Notes: a model not told the origin generated them from the sequence alone. Positions 28,301 to 42,642 are shown, counted from the first letter of the stretch. The stretch: 64,000 nucleotides of DNA from Megalopta genalis (GCF_051020955.1 NW_027476359.1:62001-126000), one strand, 5' to 3'. Made by a program: numbers and translations.

Positions 28301-29050
28301 GAAGCTAAACCTTCTACATCGCATTGATTTGAAGCTAAATCATTTGTTTCGAATGGATTTGAATCTAAGCCTTGTCCTTCGAATTGATTTGAAGCTAAAT
28401 CATGTGTTTCGTATGGATTTGAAGCTAAACCTCCTACATCGCATTGATTTGAAGTTAAACCTTCTATATTCTATTGATTTGAAGCTAAACCTTGTACCTC
28501 TTATTGATTTGAAGCTAAACATTCTACATCGCATTGATTTGAAGATAAATCGTGTGTTTCGCATGGATTTGAAGCTAACTCGTTAGTTTCGCATGCAGTT
28601 GTAGCTAAATAATGTACATCACAAGTATTTGTAGCTACACCATTTTTTTCGCATGGATTTGAAGCTACGCCTTCTACTTCGCATTGATTTGAAGCTAAAT
28701 CATTTGTTTCGCATGGAATTGAAGCTACCTCGTTTGTTTCTCCTGCTTTTGAAGCTATATCATTTATATCGCATGGATTTGAAGCTGAACCAACTACATC
28801 GCATTGATTTGAAGCTAAGTCTTGTGTATCGCATGGATTTGAAGCAAACCATCTACATCGCATTGATTTGAAGCTTAATCGTGTGTTTCGCATGGATTTG
28901 ATGCTAACTCGTTTGTTTCGCATGCAGTTGTAGCTATATAATGGATATCACAAGAATTTGTAGCTAAACCATTTGTTTCGCATGAATTAGAAGCTAAACC
29001 TTCTACTTCGCATTGATTTGAAGCTAAATCATTTGTTTCGCATGGAATTG

Positions 29051-31470
29051 AAGCTACTTCGTTTGTTCCTCCAGCTTTTGAAGCTGTATCACTTATATCG
29101 CAAGTATTTGAAGCTAAATCATATGTGTCGTATGGATTTGAACCAGAACCATCTACATCGCATTGATTTGAAGCGAAATCTAGTGTATCGCATGGATTTG
29201 AAGCTAAACCTTCTACATCACATTGATTTGCAACTAAATCATTTGTTTCGCAAGGATTTGAATCTAAGCCTTGCCCTTCGAATTGATTTGAAGCTAAACC
29301 TTGTGTATCGCATGGATTTGAAGCTAAACCTTCTACATCGCATTGATTTGAAGCTAAATCATTTGTTTCGAATGGATTTGAATCTAAGCCTTGTCCTTCG
29401 AATTGATTTGGAGCTAAATCATTTGTTTCGTATGGATTTGAAGCTGAACCTACTACATCGCATTGATTTGAAGCTAAATCATATGATTCGCGTGGATTTG
29501 AAGCTAAACCTTCTACATCGCATTGATTTGAAGCTAAGTCATGTGTCTCGCATGGATTTGAAGCTAACTCGTTCGTTTCGCCTCCATTGGAAACTATGTC
29601 ACTTATATCGCAAGTATTTGAAGCTAAATCATATGTGCCGCATGGATTTGAAGCTGCACGTACTACATCGCATTGATTTGAAGCTAAATCATTTGTTTCG
29701 CATGGATTTGAATCTAAGCCTTGTCCTTCGAATTGATTTGAAGCTAAATCATGTGTTTCGTATGGATTTGAAGCTGAACCTTCTACATCGCATTGATTTG
29801 AAGCTAAACCTTCTACATTCTATTGATTTGAAGCTAAACCTTCTACATTCTATTGATTTGAAGCTAAACCTTCTACCTGTTATTGTTTTGAAGCTGAACC
29901 TTGTATATCGCATTGATTTGCAGCTAAATCATGTGTTTCGCATGGTTTTGTAGCTAACTCGTTCGTTGCGCATGCAGTTAAATCCAAATAACGTATATCA
30001 CAAGTATTTGTATCTAAACCATTTGATTCGCATGGATTTGAAGTTAAGCCTTCTACTTCGCATTAATTGGAAGTTAAATCACGTGTTTTGCATGGTTTTG
30101 AAGCTAAACCTTCTACATCGCATTGATTTGAAGCTAAATCATGTGTTTCGCATGCAGTTGAAGGTAACTCGTCTGTTTCGCCTGTATTTGAAGCTATTTC
30201 ATTTATAAGGCAAGTATTTGAAGCTAAATCATTCGTTTCGCATGGATTTGAAGCCAAGCCTTCTACTGCGCTTGGATTTGAAGCTGACTCGTTTGTTTCG
30301 CATGCAGTTGAAGCTAAGTCACTAAGTTACTTCGTTTGTTCCTCCAGCTTTTGAAGCTGTATCACTTATATCGCAAGTATTTGAAGCTAAATCATATGTG
30401 TCGTATGGATTTGAACCAGAACCATCTACATCGCATTGATTTGAAGCGAAATCTAGTGTATCGCATGGATTTGAAGCTAAACCTTCTACATCACATTGAT
30501 TTGCAACTAAATCATTTGTTTCGCAAGGATTTGAATCTAAGCCTTGCCCTTCGAATTGATTTGAAGCTAAACCTTGTGTATCGCATGGATTTGAAGCTAA
30601 ACCTTCTACATCGCATTGATTTGAAGCTAAATCATTTGTTTCGAATGGATTTGAATCTAAGCCTTGTCCTTCGAATTGATTTGGAGCTAAATCATTTGTT
30701 TCGTATGGATTTGAAGCTGAACATACTACATCGCATTGATTTGAAGCTAAATCTTGTGTATCGCATGGATTTGAAGCTAAGCCTTCTACATCGCATTGAT
30801 TTGAAGCTAAATCATGTGTATCGCATGGATTTGATGCTACCTCGTTTGTTTCGCATGCAGTTGTAGCTAAATAATGTATATCACAAGTATTTGTAGCTAA
30901 ACCATTTCTTCCCATGAATTTGAAGCTAAGCCTTCTACTTCGCATTGATTTGAAGCTAAATCATTTGTTTCGCATGGATTTGAATCTAAGCCTTGTCCTT
31001 CGAATTGATTTGAAGCTAAATCATGTGTTTCGTATGGATTTGAAGCTGAACCTTCTACATCGCATTGATTTGAAGCTAAACCTTCTACAGTCTATTGATT
31101 TGAAGCTAAACCTTCTACCTGTTATTGTTTTGAAGCTGAACCTTTTATATCGCATTGATTTGCAGCTAAATCATGTGTTTCGCATGGTTTTGTAGCTAAC
31201 TCGTTCGTTGCGCATGCAGTTAAATCCAAATAACGTATATCACAAGTATTTGTATCTAAACCATTTGATTCGCATGGATTTGAAGTTAAGCCTTCTACTT
31301 CGCATTAATTGGAAGTTAAATCACGTGTTTTGCATGGTTTTGAAGCTAAACCTTCTACATCGCATTGATTTGAAGCTAAATCATGTGTTTCGCATGCAGT
31401 TGAAGGTAACTCGTTCGTTTCGCCTGTTTTTGAAGCTATTTCATTTATAAGGCAAGTATTTGTAGCTAAA
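29051..31470. repeat. About 1.25-kb duplication in block C1
   Basis: The segment from about 29,051 to 30,250 recurs from about 30,325 to 31,470. The spacing is 1,273 bp at the left edge and 1,242 bp at the right (for example 29,966 and 31,208), so an internal indel of about one monomer separates the copies. Shared rare spellings include CTTGCCCTTCGAATTG and GAACCAGAACCATCTAC. The left edge of the second copy is abrupt: CACTAAGTTACTTCG near 30,319 is a recombined junction. Confidence 0.87.
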
Positions 31471-31690
31471 TCATTCGTTTCGCATGGATTTGAAGCCCAG
31501 CCTTCTACTGCGCTTGGATTTGAAGCTGACTCGTTTGTTTCGCATGCAGTTGAAGCTAAGTCATGTATATCACAAGTATTTGAAGCTAAACCATTTGTTG
31601 CGCATGGATTTGAAGCTAAGCCTTCTACTTCGCATTGATTTAAAGCTAAATCATGTGTTTCTCATGGATTTGAAGCTAACTCGTTTGTTT

Positions 31691-34600
31691 CGCCTGCATT
31701 GAAGCTATATCACATATATCGCAAGTATTTCATTCCGAAATCATTTGCTTCGCACGGATTTGAATCTAAGCCTTATACTTCGAATTGATTGGTCGCTATA
31801 TTATGTGTTTCGCTTGGATTTGAAGTTAAGCCTTCTAGTTTGCATTGATTTAAAGCATAATCATGTGTTTCGCTGGGTTTTGAAGCTCTACTCGTTTGTT
31901 TCACGTGCAGTTGATTCTAAATCATGTTTATCACAAGTATCTAAAGCTAACGCATTTGTTTCGCAAAAATACGGAGGTATACCATGTGTTTCGCGTTCAT
32001 TTGAAGCTAAATCATGTGTTTCGCATGGATTTGAAGCTAACTCGTTCGTTTCGCCTGCAGTTGAATCTACATCACTTATATAGCAAGTATTTGAAGCTAA
32101 ATCATGTGTATCGCGTGGATTTTGAAGCTAACTCGTTTGATTAGTCTGCATTTGAAGCTATATCACTTATACCCCAAGTGTTTGAAGCTAAATCATATGA
32201 ATCGCTTGGATTTGATGCTAAATCATATGATTCGCGTGGATTTGAAGCTAAACCTTCTACATCGCATTGATTTGAAGCTAAGTCATGTGTCTCGCATGGA
32301 TTTGAAGCTAAACCTTCTGCATCGCATCGATTTGAAGCAAAATCATGTGTTTTGCATGGATTTGATGCTAACTCGTTTGCTTCCACTGCATTTGAAGCTA
32401 TATCAGTTATATCGCAAGTATCTGATGCTAAATCATTTGTTTTGCATGGATTTGAAAATAAATCTTCTACATCGCATGGATTTGCAGCTAAATCATGTGT
32501 TTCGCATGGATTTGAAGCTAACTCGTTTTTTTCGAATGCATTTGCAGCTATATCACTTATATCGCATGTATCTGAATCTAAATCATTTGTATCGCATGGA
32601 TTTGAAGCTAAGCCTTCTACATCGTATCGATTTGAATCTAAACCTTCTACATCGCATTGATTTGAAGCTAAATCATGTGATTCGCTTGTATTTGAAGCTA
32701 ACTCGTTTGTTTTGGCTGCATTTGAAGCTATATCACTTATATCTCAAGTGTTTGAAGCTAAATCATTTGTTTCGCATGGATTTGAAGCTAAACCTTCTGC
32801 ATCGCATTGATTTGAAGCAAAATCATTTGTTTTGCATGGATTTGATTCTAACTCGTCTGCTTCCCCTGCATTTGAAGCTATATCAGTTATATCGCAAGTA
32901 TCTGATGCTAAATCATTTGTTTTGCATGGATTTGAAGATAAATCTTCTACATCGCATGGATTTGCAGCTAAATCATGTGTTTCGCATGGATTTGAAGCTA
33001 ACTCGTTTTGTTCGAATGCATTGAAGCTATATCACATATATCGCAAGTATTTCATTCCGAAATCATTTGCTTCGCACGGATTTGAATCTAAGCCTTATAC
33101 TTCGAATTGATTTGTCGCTATATTATGTGTTTCGCTTGGATTTGAAGTTAAGCCTTCTAGTTTGCATTGATTTAAAGCATAATCATGTGTTTCGCTGGGT
33201 TTTGAAGCTCTACTCGTTTGTTTCACGTGTAGTTGATTCTAAATCATGTTTATCACAAGTATCTAAAGCTAACGCATTTGTTTCGCAAAAATACGGAGGT
33301 ATACCATGTGTTTCGCGTTCATTTGAAGCTAAATCATGTGTTTCGCATGGATTTGAAGCTAACTCGTTCGTTTCGCCTGCAGTTGAATCTACATCACTTA
33401 TATAGCAAGTATTTGAAGCTAAATCATGTGTATCGCGTGGATTTTGAAGCTAACTCGTTTGATTAGTCTGCATTTGAAGCTATATCACTTATACCCCAAG
33501 TGTTTGAAGCTAAATCATATGAATCGCTTGGATTTGATGCTAAATCATATGATTCGCGTGGATTTGAAGCTAAACCTTCTACATCGCATTGATTTGAAGC
33601 TAAGTCATGTGTCTCGCATGGATTTGAAGCTAAACCTTCTGCATCGCATCGATTTGAAGCAAAATCATGTGTTTTGCATGGATTTGATGCTAACTCGTTT
33701 GCTTCCACTGCATTTGAAGCTATATCAGTTATATCGCAAGTATCTGATGCTAAATCATTTGTTTTGCATGGATTTGAAAATAAATCTTCTACATCGCATG
33801 GATTTGCAGCTAAATCATGTGTTTCGCATGGATTTGAAGCTAACTCGTTTTTTTCGAATGCATTTGCAGCTATATCACTTATATCGCATGTATCTGAATC
33901 TAAATCATTTGTATCGCATGGATTTGAAGCTAAGCCTTCTACATCGTATCGATTTGAATCTAAACCTTCTACATCGCATTGATTTGAAGCTAAATCATGT
34001 GATTCGCTTGTATTTGAAGCTAACTCGTTTGTTTTGGCTGCATTTGAAGCTATATCACTTATATCTCAAGTGTTTGAAGCTAAATCATTTGTTTCGCATG
34101 GATTTGAAGCTAAACCTTCTGCATCGCATTGATTTGAAGCAAAATCATGTGTTTTGCATGGATTTGATTCTAACTCGTCTGCTTCCCCTGCATTTGAAGC
34201 TATATCAGTTATATCGCAAGTATCTGATGCTAAATCATTTGTTTTGCATGGATTTGAAGATAAATCTTCTACATCGCATGGATTTGCAGCTAAATCATGT
34301 GTTTCGCATGGATTTGAAGCTAACTCGTTTTGTTCGAATGCATTGAAGCTATATCACATATATCGCAAGTATTTCATTCCGAAATCATTTGCTTCGCACG
34401 GATTTGAATCTAAGCCTTATACTTCGAATTGATTTGTCGCTATATTATGTGTTTCGCTTGGATTTGAAGTTAAGCCTTCTAGTTTGCATTGATTTAAAGC
34501 ATAATCATGTGTTTCGCTGGGTTTTGAAGCTCTACTCGTTTGTTTCACGTGCAGTTGATTCTAAATCATGTTTATCACAAGTATCTAAAGCTAACGCATT

Positions 34601-35110
34601 TGTTTCGCAAAAATACGGAGGTATACCATGTGTTTCGCGTTCATTTGAAGCTAAATCATGTGTTTCGCATGGATTTGAAGCTAACTCGTTCGTTTCGCCT
34701 GCAGTTGAATCTACATCACTTATATAGCAAGTATTTGAAGCTAAATCATGTGTATCGCGTGGATTTTGAAGCTAACTCGTTTGATTAGTCTGCATTTGAA
34801 GCTATATCACTTATACCCCAAGTGTTTGAAGCTAAATCATATGAATCGCTTGGATTTGATGCTAAATCATATGATTCGCGTGGATTTGAAGCTAAACCTT
34901 CTACATCGCATTGATTTGAAGCTAAGTCATGTGTCTCGCATGGATTTGAAGCTAAACCTTCTGCATCGCATTGATTTGAAGCAAAATCATGTGTTTTGCA
35001 TGGATTTGATGCTAACTCGTTTGCTTCCCCTGCATTTGAAGCTATATCAGTTATATCGCAAGTATCTGATGCTAAATCATTTGTTTTGCATGGATTTGAA
35101 GATAAATCTT
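31691..35110. repeat. 1,322-bp higher-order repeat, about 2.6 nearly identical copies
   Basis: Copies run about 31,691-33,012, 33,013-34,334 and 34,335-35,110 (partial). The spacing is exactly 1,322 bp across all internal markers I checked (32,104, 33,426 and 34,748). Only a few substitutions separate copies one and two, such as GATTGGTCG near 31,790 against GATTTGTCG near 33,112, and CACGTGCAG against CACGTGTAG near 33,228. Each copy includes the odd monomers TTTCATTCCGAAATC and CAAAAATACGGAGGTATACC. This is the most homogeneous part of the first 47 kb. Confidence 0.95.
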
Positions 35111-38100
35111 CTACAAAACCATGGACTTGCAGCTAAATCATGTGTTTCGCATGGATTTGAAGCTAAACCTTCTGCATCGCATTGATTTGAAGCAAAATCA
35201 TGTGTTTTGTATGGATTTGATGCTAACTCGTTTGCTTCCACTGCATTTGAAGCTATATCAGTTATATCGTAAGTATCTGATGCTAAATCATTTGTTTTGC
35301 ATGGATTTGAAGATAAATCTTCCACATCGCATGGATTTGCAGTTAAATCACGTGTTTCGGCATGGATTTGAAGCTAAACCTTCTGCATCGCATTGATTTG
35401 AAGCAAAATCATGTGTTTTGCAAGGATTTGATGCTAACTCGTTTGCTTCCACTGCATTAGAAGCTATATCAGTTATATCGCAAGTATCTGATGCTAAATC
35501 ATTTGTTTTGCATGGATTTGAAGATAAATCTTCCACATCGCATGGATTTGCAGTTAAATCACGTGTTTCGCATGGATTTGAAGCTAACTCGTTAGTTTCG
35601 AATGCATTTGTAGCTATATCACGTTTATCGCAAGTATCTGATTCTAAATTATTTGTTTTCGCATGGATTTGAAGCTAAGCCTTCTACTTCATATCGACTT
35701 GAAGTTAAATGATATGTATCGCATGGATTTTGAAGCTAACTCGTTTGATTCGTCAGCATTTGAAGCTATATCTCTTATATCCCAATTGTTTGAAGCTAAA
35801 TCATTTGTTTCGCATGGATTTGAATCTAAACCTTCTACGTCGCATTGATTTGAAGCTAAATCATGCGTTTTGCATGGATTTGATGCTAACTCGTTAGTTT
35901 CGACGGCATTTGAAGCTATATCACTTATATCGCAAGTATCTGAATCTAAATCATTTGTATCGCATGGATTTGAAGCTAAGCCTTCTACATCGTATCGATT
36001 TGAAGCTAAATGAAATGTATCGCATGGATTTGAAGCTAACTCGTTTGATTCGTCTGCATTTGAAGCTATATCACTTATATCCCAAGTGTTTGAAGCTAAA
36101 TCATTTGTATCGCATGGATTTGAAGCTAAACCTTCTGCATCGCATTGATTTGAAGCAAAATCATGTGTTTTGCATGGATTTGATGCTAACTCGTTTGCTT
36201 CCCCTGCATTTGAAGCTATATCAGTTATATCGCAAGTATCTGATGCTAAATCATTTGTTTTGCGTGGATTTGAAGATAAATCTTCTACAAAACCATGGAT
36301 TTGCAGCTAAATCATGTGTTTCGCATGGATTTGAAGCTAAACCTTCTGCATCGCATTGATTTGAAGCAAAATCATGTGTTTTGCAAGGATTTGATGCTAA
36401 CTCGTTTGCTTCCACTGCATTAGAAGCTATATCAGTTATATCGCAAGTATCTGATGCTAAATCATTTGTTTTGCATGGATTTGAAGATAAATCTTCCACA
36501 TCGCATGGATTTGCAGTTAAATCACGTGTTTCGCATGGATTTGAAGCTAACTCGTTAGTTTCGAATGCATTTGTAGCTATATCACGTTTATCGCAAGTAT
36601 CTGATTCTAAATTATTTGTTTTCGCATGGATTTGAAGCTAAGCCTTCTACTTCATATCGACTTGAAGTTAAATGATATGTATCGCATGGATTTTGAAGCT
36701 AACTCGTTTGATTCGTCAGCATTTGAAGCTATATCTCTTATATCCCAATTGTTTGAAGCTAAATCATTTGTTTCGCATGGATTTGAATCTAAACCTTCTA
36801 CATCGCATTGATTTGAAGCTAAATCATGTGAATCGCTTGGATTTGAAGCTAACTCGTTTGCTTCGGAATTCATTTGAAGCTATATCACTTATATCTCAAT
36901 TGTTTGAAGCTAAATCATATGTTTCGCATGGATTTGAAGCTAAATCTTCTGCAACGCATTGATTTAAAGCTAAATCATGCGTTTTGCATGGATTTGATGC
37001 TAACTCGTTAGTTTCGACGGCATTTGAAGCTATATCACTTATATCGCAAGTATCTGAAGCTAAATCATTTGTTTCGCATGGATTTGAATCTAAATCATTT
37101 GTTTCGCATGGGTTTGAAGCTAAGCCTTCTACTTCGCATTGTTTGAAGCTAGATCATGTGTTTCACTTGGATATGAAGCTAACTCGTTTGTTTCTTCTGC
37201 ATTTGAAGCTATATCACTTATATCTCAAGTGTTTGAAGCTAAATCATTTGTTTCGCATGGATTTGAAGATAAATATTATACATCGCAATTGATTTGAAGC
37301 TAAATCATGTGTTTCGCATGGATTTGAAGCTAACTCGATCGTTTCGCCTGCATTTGAAGCTATATCACTAATATCGCAAGTATCTGAACCTAAATCATTT
37401 GTTTCGCATGGATTTGAAGCCAAGCCTTCTACTTCGTATCGATTTGAAGCTAAATCATTTGTGTCGCATGGATTTGAAGCTAAACCTTTTACATCACATT
37501 CATTTGCAGCTAAATCATGTCTTCCGCATGGATTTGAAGCCAACTCGTTCGTTTCGCTTGCATTTGATGCAATATCACTTATATCGCAAGTATCTGAAGC
37601 TAAATCATTTGTTTCGCATGTATTTGAAGATAAACCTTCTAAATCGCATTTATTTGAAGCTAAATCGTGTGGTTCTCTTGGATTCGTAGCTGACTCGTTT
37701 GTTTCGTCTGCATTTGAAGCTATATCACTTATATCGCATGTATCTGAAGCAAAATCATTGGTTTTCGCATGGCTTCGAGCTAAACCTTCTACAACGCATA
37801 GATTTGAAGCTACTCGTTTGCTTCGTCTGCATTTGAAGCTATATCACTTATATCGCAAGTATTTGAAGAAAAATCATGTGTCATGTATGGACTTGAATCT
37901 AACTCGTTTGTTGCGTCTGTATTTGATGCTATATCACTTATATCGCAAGTATCTGAAGCTAAATCATTTGTTTCGCATGGATTTGAAGCTCAATCTTCTA
38001 CATCGCATTGATTTGCAGCTAAATCATGTGTTTCGTAAGGATTTGAAGCTATGCCTTCTACTTCGCATTGATTTCAAGCTAACTCATGTGTTTCGCATGG

Positions 38101-41010
38101 ATTTGAAGCTAACTCGTTTGTTTCGTCTGCAATTGAAGTTATATCTCTTATATCCCAAGTGATTGAAGCTAAATCATTTGTTTCGCATGGATTTGAAGCT
38201 AATCCTTCTACTGCGTATCGATTTGAAGCTAAATGATATGTATAGCATGGATTTTGAAGCTAACTCTTTTGATTCGTCTGCATTTGAAGCTACATCACTT
38301 ATATCCCAAGGGTTTGAAGCTAAATCATTTGTTTCGATTGGATTTGAAGCTAAACCTTCTACATCGCAATGATTTGAAGCTAAATCATGTGTTTCGCTTG
38401 GATTTGAATCTAAACCTTCTACATCGCATTGATTTGAAGCTAAATCATGTCTTTCGCATGGATTTGAAGCTAAATCGTTCGTTTCGCCTGCATTTGATGC
38501 TATATCACTTATATCTCAAGTATCTGAAGCTAAATAATTTGTTCCGCATGGATTTGAAGCTAACACGTTTGTTTCACATGCAGATGAAGCTAAATCATGT
38601 ATATCACAAGTATTTGAAGCTAAACCATTTGATTCGCATGGATTTGAAGCTAATCCTTCTACTGCGTATCGATTTGAAGCTAAATGATATGTATAGCATG
38701 GATTTTGAAGCTAACTCGTTTGATTCGTCTCCATTTGAAGCTACATCACTTATATCCCAAGTGTTTGAAGCTAAATCATTTGTTTCGCTTGGATTTGAAG
38801 GTACACCTTCTACATCGCATTGATTTTAAGCAAAATCACGTGTTTCGCTTGCATTTGAAGCTAAACCTTCTAAATCACATTGATTTGAATCTAAATCATG
38901 TGATATGCTTGGATTTGAAGCTAACTCGTTTGTTTCGTCTGCGCTTGAATCTATGTCACTTATATCGCAAGTATATGAAGCTAAATCATTGGTTTCGCAT
39001 GGATTTGAAGCTAAACCTTCTACATCGCACTGATTTGCAGCTAAATCATTTGTTTCGAATGGATTTGAGGCTAACTCGTTTGTTTCGTCTGCATTTGAAG
39101 CTATATCACTTATATCCGAAGTGTGTGAAGCTCAATCATTTGTTTCGGATGGATTTGAAGCTAAACCTTCTACATCGCAATGATTTAAAGCTAAATCATT
39201 TGTTTCGCTTGCATATGAAGCTATCATGTTTGTTTCGTCTGCATTTGAAGCTATATCACTTATATCGCCATTATCTGAATCTCGATGTTTTGTATCGCTT
39301 GGATTTGAAGCTAAACCTTCTAACTCGCATTGATTTGAATCCAAATTATGTGATTCGTTCGAATTTGAAGCTAACTCGTTTGTTTCGTCTGCGTTTGAAG
39401 CTATATCACTCATAGCCCAAGTGTTTGAAGCTAATTCATTTGTGTCGCATGGATTTGAAGCTAATCCTTCTACATCGCATTGATTTCAAGCTAAATCATG
39501 TGTTTCGCATGAATTTGAAGCTAATTCGTTTGTTTCGTCTGCGTTTGAAGCTATATCACTCATAGCCCAAGTGTTTGAAGCTAATTCATTTGTGTCGCAT
39601 GGATTTGAAGCTAACTCGTTTGTTTCGTCTCCATTTGAAGCTAAATCACCTATGTCGCTAGCATCTGATGCTAAATCATTTGTTTCGCATGGATTTGAAG
39701 GTAAAACTTCTACATCACATTGATTTGCTGCTAAATCATGTGTTTCGCATGGATTTGAAGCTAATCCATCTACATCGCATGGATTTGAAGCTAAACCTTA
39801 TACATCGCATTGATTTGAAGCTAAATCACGTGTTTCGCTTGGATACGAAGCTAACCCGTCTGTTTCTCCTGCATTTGAACTATATCACTTATATCGCATG
39901 TATATGATGCTAAATCATTTATGTCGCATGGATTTGAAGCTAAACCTTCTACATCGTATTGATTTGAAGCAAAACCTTCTACATTGCATTGATTTAAAGC
40001 TAAACCTTCTACATCCCATTGATTTGCTGCTAAATCATGGATTTCACATGGATTTGAAGCTAATTCGTTTGTTGCGCATGCAGTTGAATCTAAATAACGT
40101 ATATCACAAGTATTTGTAGCTAAACCATTTATTTCGCATGGATTTGAAGCTAATCATTCTACATCGCCCTGATTAAAGCTAAATCATGTGTTTCGCATGG
40201 ATATGAAGCTAAACCTTCGACATAGCAATGATTTGAAGCTTAATCATGTGTTTTGTATGGATTTGAAGCTAACTCGTTTGTTGCCCCTGCATTTGAAGCT
40301 ATATCACTTACATCCCAAGCGTTTGAAACTAAACCATTTATTTCGCATGGATTTGAAGCTAAACCTTCTGCTTCGCATTGATTTCAAGCTAAATCATGTG
40401 TTTTGCATGGATTTGATGCTAACTCGTTTGTTTCCCCTGCATTTGAAGCTATATCACTTATATCGCAAGTATCTGATGCTAATTCAGTTGTTTTGCATGG
40501 ATTTGAAGCTAAATCTTCTACATCGCATGGATTTGCAGCTAAATCATGTGTTTCGCATGGATTTGCAGCTAAACCTTCCTCATCGCATTGATTTGAATCT
40601 AAATCATGTGTTTTGCATGGATTTGATGCTAACTCGTTTGTTTCCCCTGCATTTGAAGCTATATCACTTATATCGCAAGTATCTGAATCTAAATCATTTG
40701 TTTCGCATGGATTTGAAGCTAAGCCTTCTACTTCGTATCGAGTTGAACTTAAATGATATGTATCGCTTGGATTTTGAAGCTAACTCGTTTGTTTCGTCTG
40801 CATTTGAAGAAATACCTCTTATATCTCAAGTGTTTGATGCTAAATCATTTGTTTCGCATGGATTTGAAGCTAAGCCTTCTACTTCGTATCGATTTGAAGC
40901 TAAATGAAATTTATCGCATGGATTTGAAGCTAACTCGTTTGATTCGTCTGCATTTGAAGCTATATCACTTATATCCAAAGTGATTGAAGCTAAATCATTT
41001 GTTTCGCATG

Positions 41011-41430
41011 GATTTAAAGCTAAACCTACTACATCGCATTGAGTTGATGCTAAATCATGTGTTTCGCATGGAGTTGAAGCTAAACCATCTACATAGAATT
41101 GTTTTGAAGCTTAGTCATGTGTTTTGCATGGGATTGAAGCTATCTCGTTTGTTTCCCCTGCATTTAAAGCTGTATCACTTATATCGCAAGTATCTGATGC
41201 TAAATCATTTGTTTCGCATGGATTTAAAGCTAAACCTACTACATCGCATTGAGTTGATGCTAAATCATGTGTTTCGCATGGAGTTGAAGCTAAACCATCT
41301 ACATAGAATTGTTTTGAAGCTTAGTCATGTGTTTTGCATGGGATTGAAGCTATCTCGTTTGTTTCCCCTGCATTTAAAGCTGTATCACTTATATCGCAAG
41401 TATCTGAAGCTGAATCATTTGTTTCGCATG
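41011..41430. repeat. 210-bp (seven-monomer) tandem duplication
   Basis: Positions 41,011-41,220 and 41,221-41,430 match almost throughout. Both hold the uncommon spellings AACCTACTACATCGCATTGA, CATCTACATAGAATTG and GCATGGGATTGAAGC. The unit is seven monomers, not five, so pentamers are not the only duplication unit in block A2. Confidence 0.92.
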
Positions 41431-42533
41431 GATTTGAAGCTAAAACTTCTACATCGCATTGATTTGCGGCTAAATAATGTGTTTCGCATGGATTTGAAGA
41501 TAACTTGTTTGTTTCGTCTGCATTTGAAGCTATATCACTTATATCGCATGTGTATGATGCTAAATCATTTATGGCGCATTTCTTTGAAGCTAATCCTTCT
41601 ACATCGCATTGATTTCAAGATAAATCATGTGTTTTGCATGGATTTGAAGCTAACTCGTTTGATTCGTCTGCATTTGAAGCTATATCACTTATATCCCAAG
41701 TGTTTGAAGCTAAATCATTTGTTTCGCATGGATTTGAAGCTAAACCTTCTACATCGCATTGATTTGCTGCTAAATCATGTGTTTCGCATGAATTTGATGC
41801 TAAACCTTCGACATCGCATGGATTTGAAGCTGAACCTTCTACATCGCACTGATTTGAAGCTAAATCACGTGTTTCGCTTGGATACGAAGCTAACCCGTTT
41901 GTTTCTCCTGCATTTGAAGCTATATCACTTATATCGCATGTATATGATGCTAAATCATTTATGTCGCATTGCTTTGAAGGTAAGCCTTCTACTTCGCATT
42001 GATTTGAAGCTAAATTATGTGTTTCGGTTGAATTTGAACCTAATTCGTTTGTTTCGCATGCAGTTGAAGCTATATAACTTATATCTCAAGTATCAGAATC
42101 TAAATCATTTGTTTCACATGGATTTGAAACTAAGCCTTCTACTTCGTATCGATTTGAAGTTAAATGATATGTATCGCATGGATTTTCGCATGGAAGCTAT
42201 ATCACTTACATCCCAATTGTTTGAAGCTGAATCATTTGTTTCGCATGGATTTGAAGCTAAAACTTCTACATCGCATTGATTTGCGGCTAAATAATGTGTT
42301 TCGCATGGATTTGAAGATAACTCGTTTGTTTCGTCTGCATTTGAAGCTATATCACTTATATCGCATGTGTATGATGCTAAATCATTTATGGCGCATTTCT
42401 TTGAAGCTAAGCCTTCTACTTCGCATCGATTTGAAGCTGAATCATATGTTTTGCATGGATTTGAAGCTAACTCGTTTGTTTGGCCTGCATTTGATGCTAT
42501 GTCACTTATATCGCAAGTGTTTGAAGCTAAATC

Positions 42534-42538
42534 ATTTG
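42534..42538. repeat. Target-site duplication, left copy (ATTTG)
   Basis: The five bases ATTTG directly before the inserted element match ATTTG directly after it (43,243-43,247). Removing the element and one copy restores an ordinary type-1 monomer (AATC then ATTTG then TTTCGCATGG). Confidence 0.9.
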
Positions 42539-42543
42539 TGTTG

Positions 42544-42564
42544 AGGTGCGTCGTGTGAGCACCT
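42544..42564. other. Terminal hairpin in the LTR
   Basis: AGGTGC (42,544-42,549) pairs perfectly with GCACCT (42,559-42,564) across a 9-nt loop, five bases inside the element's left end. The function is unknown. Confidence 0.6.
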
Positions 42565-42642
42565 GATATCGTTATTCCGCGATATTAACTATCTCTCGGG
42601 TTGTAAGTCCGAATACGCTGCGCGACGGAATAGGACGATATC
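42565..42642. other. Imperfect inverted repeat in the LTR
   Basis: GATATCGTTATTCCGCG (42,565-42,581) is the inverted partner of the 22-nt segment at 42,621-42,642 (CGCGACGGAATAGG followed by ACGATATC), with small bulges. The loop is 39 nt. It adjoins the terminal hairpin, so the first 104 bp of the element could fold into two stems. This is a reading of the sequence; a role in RNA structure is inference. Confidence 0.5.

Larger units (their letters stand above)
20456..31690. repeat. Satellite block C1 (30-bp monomers with C-type variants)
   Basis: The array keeps the 30-bp monomer but adds marker types absent or rare in block A: a monomer with TCGTTTGTTCCTCCAGCTTT, one with AAGCCTTGTCCTTCGAATTG, and two or three type-2 monomers in a row ending ATTCTATTGA, CTCTTATTGA or CTGTTATTGT. 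The block divides into longer duplicated units (see separate entries). I saw no unique sequence and no gene in it. Confidence 0.95.
35111..42538. repeat. Satellite block A2, left of the LTR
   Basis: A-type 30-bp monomers in the usual pentamer order, but more diverged and with shorter local duplications than blocks C and D. A segment of about 500 bp at about 35,361-35,865 recurs at about 36,324-36,828 (spacing 963 bp). A 150-bp duplication lies at about 39,390-39,690 (GCGTTTGAAGC and CATAGCCCAAG repeated). A 185-bp segment at 41,411-41,595 recurs at 42,228-42,412 (spacing 817 bp). No gene was seen. Confidence 0.95.
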
